From Pseudomonadota bacterium (lineage in GTDB: Bacteria > Pseudomonadota > Alphaproteobacteria > Azospirillales > Azospirillaceae): DNA of 5,568 nt. Where the stretch lies: contig JAEYOB010000688.1 of the NCBI GenBank assembly GCA_023412175.1, positions 1-5,568 on the forward strand, in the 5' to 3' direction. Below are positions 1-5,344 of the stretch, piece by piece; position 1 is the first letter of the stretch, and every line of letters begins with the position of its first letter. Under the pieces are notes generated by a model that was not told where the DNA came from, made no database searches, and saw nothing but the letters and a program-made list of their open reading frames with translations. The translations under genes were made by a program, and so were the position numbers.

Positions 1-1
1 G

Positions 2-127
2 GCCAACGCCGTGCGCGTGTTCGTCGTCGGCTACTTCCGGCAGGCCGCCACCGAAGCCGGCCACAGCCGCGCCGGGCACGGGCGGGGCGAGCCGCTTTCC
101 AGCACGCCCTTCAGCGCGGCGGATTGA
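2..127 (+). CDS. C-terminal end of an unrecognised protein (5' end outside window)
   Basis: An open frame runs from the window edge through 41 codons to a TGA at 125-127. The visible residues begin ANAVRVFVVGYFRQAATEAG, a helix-like stretch, followed by a polar, Gly/Arg/Ser-rich tail ending FSAAD, typical of a disordered C-terminus. Base composition drops sharply right after the TGA, to the AT-richer 128-180 segment, which supports a real gene end here. I do not recognise the family, and 41 residues are too few to assign a function. It points the same way as the kinase gene, but the 120-bp gap holding a promoter-like box and a palindrome suggests separate transcription. A chance open frame is possible in DNA this GC-rich. 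Confidence 0.4.
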   Translation, partial: ANAVRVFVVGYFRQAATEAGHSRAGHGRGEPLSSTPFSAAD

Positions 128-155
128 CATCTCGACATGCCTATAGGCATATATC
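124..155 (+). promoter_or_regulatory. Weak promoter candidate upstream of the histidine kinase
   Basis: A perfect TTGACA (-35 consensus) lies at 124-129 and overlaps the TGA stop of the upstream gene. AT-rich hexamers follow: CATATA at 148-153 (18-bp spacer, 3 of 6 consensus matches) and TATATC at 150-155 (20-bp spacer, 4 of 6). The spacing and -10 match are imperfect, so this is only a candidate. The 14-bp palindrome at 137-150 sits between the two boxes, where a repressor would block polymerase. A second TTGACT at 169-174 has no acceptable -10 partner. Confidence 0.3.
137..150. promoter_or_regulatory. Perfect 14-bp palindrome, possible operator
   Basis: ATGCCTATAGGCAT is identical to its own reverse complement. 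It lies in the only AT-richer gap near the kinase gene, inside the spacer of the candidate promoter. Such dyads commonly bind dimeric helix-turn-helix regulators. The protein that would bind it is not identifiable from this window, and the sequence differs from the TTCGAA-type repeats next to the MarR gene. Confidence 0.4.
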
Positions 156-247
156 TTTAGTTATATCCTTGACTGGAAGGCTATACCCGCACCGCGTGTC
201 CCGCTAAGACTGCCAGCGGCGCTAAAACCGTAGCCGAAACAGGGACA

Positions 248-2302
248 ATGGTCGACCATACGATTTCCGCCGCGGAGCGGCGCACCGGCCAGGACGGTTG
301 GTTGCGCGAGTTCGCGCTGATCGGCGGCATCGTGTTCGCGCTGTTCTTCAGCATGCGCGAGAACTACCTTCTGTTCCACACCCTCGCCGAACTGTTCGGC
401 ATCGTGGTGGCGAGCGCGACCTTCGTGATCGCCTGGCACACGCGGCACGTGAACCAGTCGCAGTTCCTTGCCTTCATCGGCCTGTCCTTCCCTTCCATCG
501 CCGCGCTCGACCTGCTGCACACCATCGCCTTTCCGGGCATGAAGGTGTTCGCGGACGCGGATGCCGACCTGCCGACGCAACTGTGGATCGCCGCGCGCTA
601 CGTGCAGGCGGCGAGCTTCCTGGCGGCCCCCCTGCTGCTGCCCAGCATGCGGGTGGCCCCGGCTCTGGTTCTGGGCTTCCATGCCGTGCTGTTCACCCTG
701 GCGGTGCTGCTGATCTTCCAACTGGACGCCATGCCGGCCTGCTTCGTCGAAGGGCAGGGCCTGACCACCTTCAAGATCGTCAGCGAGTACGTCATCGCCG
801 GGATGGTCACCCTGGCCTGCGTGGCGCTGATCGCCCGGCGGCGGTTTTTCAAGGGCGGCATCTTTCCGCTGGTGCTCGGCGCATTCGCGCTTCTGGTCGT
901 GCAGGAAATGACCTTCACCCTGTACCAGGATCCGCACGGCGGGATGAACGCCCTGGGGCACCTTTTCAAGATCCTGTCCTATTACCTGCTTTACAAGGCG
1001 ATCGTCGTCACCGCGCTGCAAAACCCATACGATGTCATGTTCTACCGGCTGCGCCGCAGCGAGCAGGCGTTGCGCGACCACCTCGGCAGCGCCGAGGCCA
1101 AGGTCGCCGCGCGCACCGCCGCGCTGCGCGAGAGCGAGGCGCGCTGGAAGGCCCTGCTGGACTGCTCGAACGACTGGTTCTGGAGCACCGACGCCGAAGG
1201 GCGCTTCCTCGAAGTGTCGCCCCGCGCCCGCGAATCGCTTGGCCGGCCGGCGTTCAACCTGATCGGCCGCAGGCCCGCCGACCTGCTCGATTCCACCCGC
1301 CCGCCCGACGACTTCCCCGTGCTCCAGGAAGCGATCCACCGGCACCGGCCGTTCCGCCGGCTGACCTACCCTGTGATGAACAGCTCCGCCACAGGCTGCT
1401 GGCTGATGTTCAGCGGCATGCCGCGGTTCGGGCCGAACGGCGCGTTCCTGGGATTCCACGGCACCGCCAGCGACGTCACCGAGCGCCGCCGCGCCGCCGA
1501 AGCCGCCCGCCAGAAGCAGACCATGGCAGCGCTGGGCGGACTGGTCGGCGGGCTGGCGCACGAGATCAACAACCTGCTGCAGCCGGTCATCAGCCTGAGC
1601 GAACTGGCGCTGAACCGGGCCGGCGGGGACGCGCGCCTGCGCGCCTACCTTACCGCGGTGCGCGACAGCGGCCTGAAGGCGCGCATCATCATGCGCGACG
1701 TGCTGGCCTTCGCCCGCACCGAGGTCGCCGTCTCCCCGGCGGCCGAGGTCGGAGAGGCGGTGCGCGCGGTGATCGAACTCGCGCACCCCGACCTGCCGCC
1801 CGGCATCCGGGTGGACACCGACGTTCGCGAGGGGCTGCCGCCGGTCACCGTCACCGCGACCGAGCTGTCGCAGATCCTCCTCAACCTGATCCGCAACGCC
1901 TGCGACGCCATGCCCACTGGCGGCACGTTGACACTGTCCGCCGGCATGGTCACGCTGAGGGATCCGGAGGCGAGCCGGCTGGAGATCGTCGAGGGCGACT
2001 ATGTCCGCCTGACCGTGGCCGACACCGGCACGGGCATGGACGAGGCGACCCGGCAGCGCGTTTTCGAGCCGTTCTTCACCACCAAGCCGGTGGGGCTGGG
2101 CACGGGGCTGGGGCTGTCGGTGGTGTACGGCATCGTCCGCAACGGCGGCGGCGTCGTCGCGGTGGACAGTGCCATCGGCCGCGGCACCGCCGTGATGATC
2201 GACCTGCCCATGGCCAAGGCCGAGCCGGAGCGGAATCCGGAGCGGAAGAACGAGTTGCAGCGCGAGAAGGAGCCCGTCCGTGGCGAACATACTGGTGGTT
2301 GA
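248..2302 (+). CDS. Membrane sensor histidine kinase (MASE3-like, PAS, HisKA, HATPase)
   Basis: This 684-residue inner-membrane kinase senses a signal, autophosphorylates on His and passes phosphate to a receiver. Residues about 22-260 are strongly hydrophobic with seven or eight likely membrane segments. They carry the MASE3-like signatures ENYLLFHTLAELFGIVV, DLLHTIAFPGM and LPTQLWIAARYVQA. A charged coiled linker (about 268-297) leads to a PAS domain (about 298-414, beginning ARWKALLDCSNDWFWSTDAE). The H-box is LAHEINNLLQP with His438, and its ExxN pattern also suits phosphatase activity. The ATPase part has the N-box (Asn550, LNLIRNACDAM), G1 (DTGTGMD from Asp592), FEPFFTTK to Lys613, and G2 (GLGTGLGL). 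The C-terminus is a charged tail with a short PER repeat. The ligand is unknown. The ATG at 248 follows AGGGA by only 2 bases, so the start is likely but not certain; a TTG near codon 19 is the alternative. The gene overlaps the receiver gene by 23 bp. Confidence 0.93.
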   Translation: MVDHTISAAERRTGQDGWLREFALIGGIVFALFFSMRENYLLFHTLAELFGIVVASATFVIAWHTRHVNQSQFLAFIGLSFPSIAALDLLHTIAFPGMKVFADADADLPTQLWIAARYVQAASFLAAPLLLPSMRVAPALVLGFHAVLFTLAVLLIFQLDAMPACFVEGQGLTTFKIVSEYVIAGMVTLACVALIARRRFFKGGIFPLVLGAFALLVVQEMTFTLYQDPHGGMNALGHLFKILSYYLLYKAIVVTALQNPYDVMFYRLRRSEQALRDHLGSAEAKVAARTAALRESEARWKALLDCSNDWFWSTDAEGRFLEVSPRARESLGRPAFNLIGRRPADLLDSTRPPDDFPVLQEAIHRHRPFRRLTYPVMNSSATGCWLMFSGMPRFGPNGAFLGFHGTASDVTERRRAAEAARQKQTMAALGGLVGGLAHEINNLLQPVISLSELALNRAGGDARLRAYLTAVRDSGLKARIIMRDVLAFARTEVAVSPAAEVGEAVRAVIELAHPDLPPGIRVDTDVREGLPPVTVTATELSQILLNLIRNACDAMPTGGTLTLSAGMVTLRDPEASRLEIVEGDYVRLTVADTGTGMDEATRQRVFEPFFTTKPVGLGTGLGLSVVYGIVRNGGGVVAVDSAIGRGTAVMIDLPMAKAEPERNPERKNELQREKEPVRGEHTGG
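2225..2247 (+). repeat. Short in-frame direct repeat in the kinase tail
   Basis: CCGGAGCGGAA occurs at 2225-2235 and again at 2237-2247. The 12-bp period is exactly four codons and gives PERN-PERK in the protein. It lies after the last ATPase motif, in a charged tail, and keeps frame. It looks like a small slippage duplication tolerated in a disordered region. Confidence 0.5.
2267..2272 (+). promoter_or_regulatory. Strong ribosome binding site for the receiver gene
   Basis: AAGGAG lies 7 bases before the GTG at 2280, inside the last codons of the kinase gene. It fixes the GTG as the start of the receiver. It also implies that ribosomes finishing the kinase can restart on the receiver, coupling the two products. 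Confidence 0.75.
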
Positions 2303-2675
2303 GGATTCCCCCGCGGTCCGCATGGCGATCGTCGAGGTTCTGGAAGACCTCGGCCACGCGGTCACCGAGACCGAGAACGGCCGCATCGCCCTGAAGCATC
2401 TGGACACGACGGCCTTCGACCTCGTGGTCACCGACGTGCTGATGCCCGAGGTGGACGGCATCGAGGTCATCAAGGCGGTGCGCCGGACCCACCCGCGGAC
2501 CAAGATCCTGGCGATTTCCGGCGGCGCCCCGAACCTGCCAGCCGGCTACGCGCTGAAGCTGACGGAGATGTTCAGCGCCGACGCGGTGCTCTACAAGCCG
2601 TTCATGAACGACGAGCTGCGCAACAGCGTCGGCGATCTGGTGGGGCGGCAGGCCGTGCCCGGCGACGCCGGGTAA
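2280..2675 (+). CDS. Single-domain response regulator (receiver only)
   Basis: The 131-residue protein is one complete CheY-like receiver with no output domain. The acidic pocket is Glu8-Asp9 (ILVVEDSP). The phosphate-accepting aspartate is Asp52 in VVTDVLMPEVDG, the switch Ser80 lies in ILAISGG, and the conserved lysine is Lys106 in VLYKPF. All catalytic positions are present, so it should be phosphorylated, most likely by the kinase encoded just upstream. The gene starts at a GTG 23 bases before the end of the kinase gene behind AAGGAG, so the pair forms one translationally coupled operon. Lacking a DNA-binding domain, it probably acts by protein contact or as a phosphorelay intermediate. 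Its target is not in this window. The last residues (GRQAVPGDAG) are a short flexible tail. Confidence 0.93.
   Translation: MANILVVEDSPAVRMAIVEVLEDLGHAVTETENGRIALKHLDTTAFDLVVTDVLMPEVDGIEVIKAVRRTHPRTKILAISGGAPNLPAGYALKLTEMFSADAVLYKPFMNDELRNSVGDLVGRQAVPGDAG
2658..2672. terminator. GC-rich hairpin at the end of the receiver gene, weak terminator candidate
   Basis: CCCGGCGACGCCGGG is a perfect inverted repeat ending directly at the TAA of the receiver gene (2673-2675). It can form a 6-bp GC stem with a 3-base loop. No T-run follows on either strand, so it does not fit a classical intrinsic terminator. It could slow polymerase or protect the 3' end between two convergent genes whose stops are 9 bp apart. 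Confidence 0.22.
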
Positions 2676-2684
2676 GGCGCCGGA

Positions 2685-3128
2685 TCAAGCCGCCTGGCGC
2701 TTCACCAGCAGGCCGCGCAGCACTTGCGACAGTGAGTCCGCGAGGTGGAACTGCTCGTCTTGGCCGAGCGATGCGATGACCGCGGAAAACTCCTGCAAGG
2801 GGTCGTGCTGCAGAAGCTCCAGGGCGGCTTCGGTGGGGTGGAGCTGGATGACGCGACGATCCTCGGGCACCGGCACGCGGGTCAGCAGGCCCTTGCCCAC
2901 CAGCACCTCCACCGTCTGCGAGGCGGCGCCGCGTGTGGTGGCATGGAAGTCGGCGAATGCGGAAACCGTGCGCTGGCTGGGATTGGCCGAGGCGAAATAG
3001 CGCAAGGCCGTCCACTGCGAAGGCTTCAACCCGCGCGAGTAGCCAAGGCTGTCGGCGATGTGCCCGATGTGCAGCATCACCTCGGCGATGGCCTGGGCTG
3101 ATGCGGACGGAGTGTGACTGTTCGGCAT
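2685..3128 (-). CDS. MarR-family transcriptional regulator
   Basis: The 147-residue protein has the size and build of a MarR winged-helix dimer. An N-terminal dimerisation helix (about 8-32) leads to GLKPSQWTALRYFA (33-46), then the helix-turn-helix (about 50-82, with TTRGAASQTVEVLVGKGLL). The wing follows, with the hallmark PEDRRVIQLHPTE (Asp90-Arg91-Arg92), and then C-terminal dimerisation helices. MarR proteins usually repress their own and neighbouring genes until a small ligand or oxidation releases them. No ligand can be inferred. I chose the ATG at 3128 because AGGGG lies 9 bases upstream. A TTG at 3161 would add 11 residues but has a poor binding site and would fall inside the repeat array at 3147-3172. 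The gene converges on the receiver gene; its likely targets are itself or unlinked genes, as rimO is a housekeeping gene. Confidence 0.9.
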   Translation of the reverse strand: MPNSHTPSASAQAIAEVMLHIGHIADSLGYSRGLKPSQWTALRYFASANPSQRTVSAFADFHATTRGAASQTVEVLVGKGLLTRVPVPEDRRVIQLHPTEAALELLQHDPLQEFSAVIASLGQDEQFHLADSLSQVLRGLLVKRQAA

Positions 3129-3137
3129 GCCGACCGG

Positions 3138-3142
3138 CCCCT
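3138..3142 (-). promoter_or_regulatory. Ribosome binding site deciding the MarR start
   Basis: On the minus strand AGGGG is followed by 9 bases and then ATG (3128-3126). The upstream TTG candidate at 3161 has only a purine-rich GAAAGAG directly against it. The better spacing favours the ATG. Confidence 0.55.
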
Positions 3143-3146
3143 GTAT

Positions 3147-3172
3147 TCTTTCGAAGGACAACTCTTTCGAAG
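3147..3172. promoter_or_regulatory. Paired 10-bp direct repeats, probable MarR operator
   Basis: TCTTTCGAAG occurs exactly at 3147-3156 and again at 3163-3172, 16 bp apart. Each copy has a TTCGAA palindromic core. The pair starts 19 bp upstream of the MarR ATG, in its leader or promoter. A looser third copy (ATCGAA) is at 3179-3184. MarR proteins commonly autoregulate from such sites, so binding of the adjacent gene product is a reasonable inference but is not shown by the sequence. Confidence 0.5.
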
Positions 3173-3178
3173 AACCCT

Positions 3179-3486
3179 ATCGAACGCCCGCCATGCACGT
3201 GTGGAGACAGGCGAAAATCAAAACCATTTAGAGTGTGTACTGTCTAGACGATGATACCCTGCGGCTGCCGGACAGCGTTAATGAAAAGTTTCCGCTTCCG
3301 CAATCAGGAAAATGCGCGAATGCGACCGCAGACAGGAACGAAATGTCGCACCTGGGACGGCGGGCGCCGCGAAGGGCGGGATCGGCCGCCCCATTCATCA
3401 TGCGGGAGGTAGGAGCCCGAAAACCGGCTTCCCGCCCTACCCATTCCGGTACTGCCGATTCGGCTGGCGCGCCCTGCCCGATTGCC
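3179..3486. other. Intergenic region between MarR and rimO
   Basis: I see no convincing gene here. The left part (about 3210-3320) is AT-richer and contains the 8-bp palindrome GTCTAGAC at 3242-3249 in a TACTGTCTAGACGATGATAC context, which could be an operator. The right part holds GC inverted repeats: GGGCGG/CCGCCC at 3374-3391, and GGTAGGAGCC at 3408-3417 facing GGCT and CCTACC at 3426-3441 with a bulge. None is followed by a T-run. The open frames crossing the region have no ribosome binding site and low-complexity Arg/Ala/Pro-rich products. The left half must also carry the MarR promoter, which I could not place. Confidence 0.4.
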
Positions 3487-3492
3487 TATATA
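3487..3492 (+). promoter_or_regulatory. Candidate -10 box for a leaderless rimO transcript
   Basis: TATATA ends 8 bases before the rimO ATG at 3501, which would put the transcription start at or within a few bases of the start codon. The preceding 20 bases contain no purine-rich Shine-Dalgarno motif. A weak -35 (CTGGCG at 3464-3469) has a 17-bp spacer. Leaderless mRNAs of this shape are known in alphaproteobacteria. Confidence 0.4.
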
Positions 3493-3500
3493 GACGCGCC

Positions 3501-4844
3501 ATGAGCAAGGCCACTCCCAAAGTCGGTATCGTCAGCCTCGGCTGCCCGAAGGCGCTCGTCGATTCCGAGCGCATCCTGACGCGTCTGCGCGCCGAGGGAT
3601 ACGAGATCTCCCCCTCCTACGACGGCGCCGACGCGGTGATCGTCAACACCTGCGGATTCCTCGACAGCGCCAAGAAGGAATCGCTGGACGCCATCGGCGA
3701 GGCGATCAAGGAGAACGGCCGGGTCATCGTGACCGGCTGCATGGGGGGCGACGCCGAGGCCATCCGCGCGGTGCACCCCGGCGTGCTGGCGGTGACCGGC
3801 CCGCACCAGTACGAGGCGGTGGTCGAGGCGGTGCACGAGGCGGCCCCGCCGCAGCACGACCCCTTCGTCGATCTGGTGCCGCCACAGGGCATCCGGCTAA
3901 CGCCGCGGCACTACGCCTATCTGAAGATTTCCGAGGGCTGCAACAACCGCTGCTCGTTCTGCATCATCCCGAGCCTGCGCGGCGATCTGGCCAGCCGCCC
4001 CATCGACAAGGTGCTGCGCGAGGCGGAGAAACTGGCGACCAACGGCGTCAAGGAACTGCTGGTCATCTCGCAGGACACGTCCGCCTATGGCGTGGACGTG
4101 AAGTACGCCGAGCGGCCCTTCTACGACCGGCAGGTCAGGACGCGCTTCGCCGACCTGTGCCGCGAGCTGGCGAACTTCGACGTCTGGGTGCGGCTGCACT
4201 ACGTCTATCCATACCCCCACGTGGCCGAGGTGCTGCCGCTGATGGCCGAGGGGCGGATCCTTCCCTACCTCGACATCCCGTTCCAGCACGCCTCGCCTAA
4301 GGTGCTGAAGGCCATGCGCCGCCCGGCCGCGCAGTAGAAGACGCTGGAGCACATCCGCTCCTGGCGCGACGCCTGCCCGGATCTGGCGCTGCGCTCCACC
4401 TTCATCGTCGGCTTCCCCGGCGAGACCGAGGAGGACTTCCAGTTCCTGCTGCAGTGGCTGGAGGAGGCGCAGCTCGACCGGGTCGGCTGCTTCAAATACG
4501 AGGCGGTGGCCGGCGCCGCGGCCAACGACCTGCCCGGAGCCGTGCCGGAGGAGGTCAAGCAGGAGCGTTGGGAGCGCTTCATGCAGGCGCAGCAGCGCAT
4601 CAGCGCCGAGCGGCTGGAGCGCAAGATCGGCTGGACGCTGGGCGTGCTGATCGACGAGGTCGATGACGAAGGCGCCATCGGCCGCAGCTACGCCGACGCG
4701 CCGGAGATCGACGGCAACGTCTTCCTGAACGGCGAAACCGGCCTGAAGCCCGGCGACATCGTGCCCGTCACCATCGAGCACGCCGACGAGTACGACCTGT
4801 GGGGGTCCGTACAAGATCCCCGCGAGAGTCATACCAACGCATAG
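3501..4844 (+). pseudogene. rimO: rimO, ribosomal protein S12 methylthiotransferase, interrupted by an in-frame amber codon
   Basis: RimO is a cytoplasmic radical-SAM enzyme with two iron-sulfur clusters that adds a methylthio group to a conserved Asp of ribosomal protein S12. The 447-codon frame matches the family length (about 440). The UPF0004 domain has Cys15 ([12 protein letters not shown]), Cys51 (NTCGFLDSA) and Cys80 (VTGCMGG). The radical-SAM motif is C147-NNR-C151-SF-C154, followed by [34 protein letters not shown] and [17 protein letters not shown] are RimO signatures. A TRAM domain fills about 370-440, ending HADEYDLWG. Codon 279 is TAG (4335-4337), between AAQ and KTLEHIRSW, where relatives usually have Glu or a similar residue. 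No frameshift accompanies it. Without readthrough the product is 278 residues and lacks the end of the barrel and the TRAM domain, so it is probably inactive. I chose the ATG at 3501 because the family motif SLGCPK begins 12 residues later; upstream in-frame starts only add low-complexity sequence. Confidence 0.9.
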
Positions 4845-4899
4845 GGTTCAGGACTATTATCGATAGCAAGAACACTTCGCGTGGAAATCAAAGGGGAGC

Positions 4900-4962
4900 G
4901 ACCGGGACGGTGCGAAGTGCAAGACGCTGTGCAACAGCGGCTCACTTCACACCATCCCGGTC
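4900..4962. repeat. Long hairpin with 20-bp arms downstream of rimO
   Basis: The arm at 4900-4919 (GACCGGGACGGTGCGAAGTG) and the arm at 4943-4962 (CACTTCACACCATCCCGGTC) pair at 18 of 20 positions. Both exceptions are C-A on the plus strand but G-U wobbles in a minus-strand RNA, so the stem is unbroken only if transcribed leftward. Inside, CGCTGT (4925-4930) pairs with ACAGCG (4934-4939) around a 3-base loop. No T-run follows on the plus strand; on the minus strand a CCCCTTTGATTT stretch follows. It may be a structured RNA or 3' element, a minus-strand terminator, or a small mobile repeat. Confidence 0.6.
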
Positions 4963-4980
4963 ACAACCAATCATGATTCG

Positions 4981-5046
4981 CTGAAGTGGATCTACTGGGC
5001 AGCCGATTATGCCCGCTGGCCAAAGCGCGATCTGTCGGCGCGCCGC
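4981..5046 (+). pseudogene. Fragment resembling an IS256-type transposase
   Basis: Read from 4981 in frame, the DNA gives LKWIYWAADYARWPKRDLSA followed by RR. From memory, one subgroup of IS256/mutator-type transposases has a very similar stretch, LKxxWxxDYxRWxKRDLSAR, followed by RYVYxWADG around a catalytic aspartate. Here the similarity stops after the Arg-Arg and continues as unrelated Cys/Arg-rich sequence, so at most 22 codons remain of a roughly 400-residue protein. There is no start codon, binding site or recognisable insertion-sequence end. The match is short and could be chance. Confidence 0.3.
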
Positions 5047-5245
5047 TGCTCCGGGCGGCCGTGCTCGCGGCTGTGCCGCAGGCCGGCCGTGAAACCGCCG
5101 TGGCGCCGGTGGACAGCCTGACCCGACCGCCGGACGATCCCTACTTCAACGAGCTGCCGGCACAGCACCGCCGTGAAGCACCGCCGTGTCCGGCGGTTCC
5201 TGCCGCACTTCATGCGCGTCGTCGGCAGCGGCCCCGCCTCCGCCT
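5040..5245 (+). pseudogene. Frameshifted fragment resembling a Tn3-family transposase (TnpA)
   Basis: One frame reads APLLRAAVLAAVPQAGRETA, then VDSLTRPPDDPYFNELPAQH up to about 5174. After a 13-bp tandem duplication (5164-5189) the next frame continues HRRVRRFLPHFMRVVGSGPA. Deleting one repeat unit joins the two halves into a continuous PPDDPYFNELPAQHRRVRRF. From memory this resembles the middle part of Tn3-family transposases (PPDDPYFEEL, RRFLPxLLRxVxFGSAPAG), proteins of nearly 1000 residues. Only about 65 codons remain, with no catalytic residues, start codon or 38-bp terminal repeat visible, so it is a dead remnant. It abuts the IS256-like piece at about 5040. The assignment comes from recall and no search was run. 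Confidence 0.42.
5164..5189. repeat. 13-bp tandem duplication that breaks the transposase remnant
   Basis: AGCACCGCCGTGA (5164-5176) is followed directly by AGCACCGCCGTGT (5177-5189), 12 of 13 bases identical. Thirteen bases shift the frame by one. Removing one unit restores an open frame with a protein sequence that reads as one Tn3-like stretch, so the duplication is probably a slippage event after the element died. Confidence 0.65.
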
Positions 5246-5344
5246 GGGCCGCCCCCGCGCCGCATAAAGCCAACACCGCTCGCCGTCATCACACCCCCGT
5301 CCGAAACGGCGCGTTCTCAATGTGTCGCCGGGCTGTGGCGCCCC

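Noticed and set aside
298..2394. 698-codon plus-strand frame overlapping the kinase
   Set aside because: It is the alternate frame of the same DNA, with a low-complexity Arg/Pro/Ala-rich product and no ribosome binding site.
161..2503. 780-codon open frame on the minus strand across the kinase gene
   Set aside because: It is antisense to a gene with all histidine kinase and receiver motifs in order. Its product is Arg/Gly/Ala/His-rich with no domain signature, the usual shadow of high-GC coding DNA.
3129..3161. Longer MarR starting at TTG 3161
   Set aside because: The TTG has a poor ribosome binding site and would lie inside the candidate operator repeats; the ATG at 3128 has a better-spaced AGGGG.
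3312..3500. N-terminal extension of RimO by 63 codons
   Set aside because: The extension is low-complexity and outside the family. The ATG at 3501 puts the first conserved Cys at residue 15, as expected.
3235..3504. 89-codon plus-strand frame before rimO
   Set aside because: It has no ribosome binding site, a biased composition, no recognisable motif, and ends inside the rimO start.
4335..4337. TAG in rimO as a pyrrolysine codon
   Set aside because: Pyrrolysine is restricted to a few archaea and specialised bacteria, RimO is not a known user, and nothing else in the window supports it.
4506..4844. Separate downstream protein starting at GTG 4506
   Set aside because: It is the C-terminal third of RimO in frame, with no ribosome binding site and no independent domain beyond TRAM.
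4900..4962. Classical intrinsic terminator for rimO
   Set aside because: The stem is long and AC-rich sequence, not a T-run, follows on the plus strand. A minus-strand terminator is possible but only weakly supported.
4969..4978. 10-bp palindrome AATCATGATT beside the hairpin
   Set aside because: It is short and AT-rich, with no promoter or gene start nearby; it is likely to be chance.
5007..5276. 89-codon minus-strand frame with a signal-peptide-like start
   Set aside because: It has no positively placed ribosome binding site, an Arg/His-rich body, and overlaps the transposase-like remnant read on the other strand.
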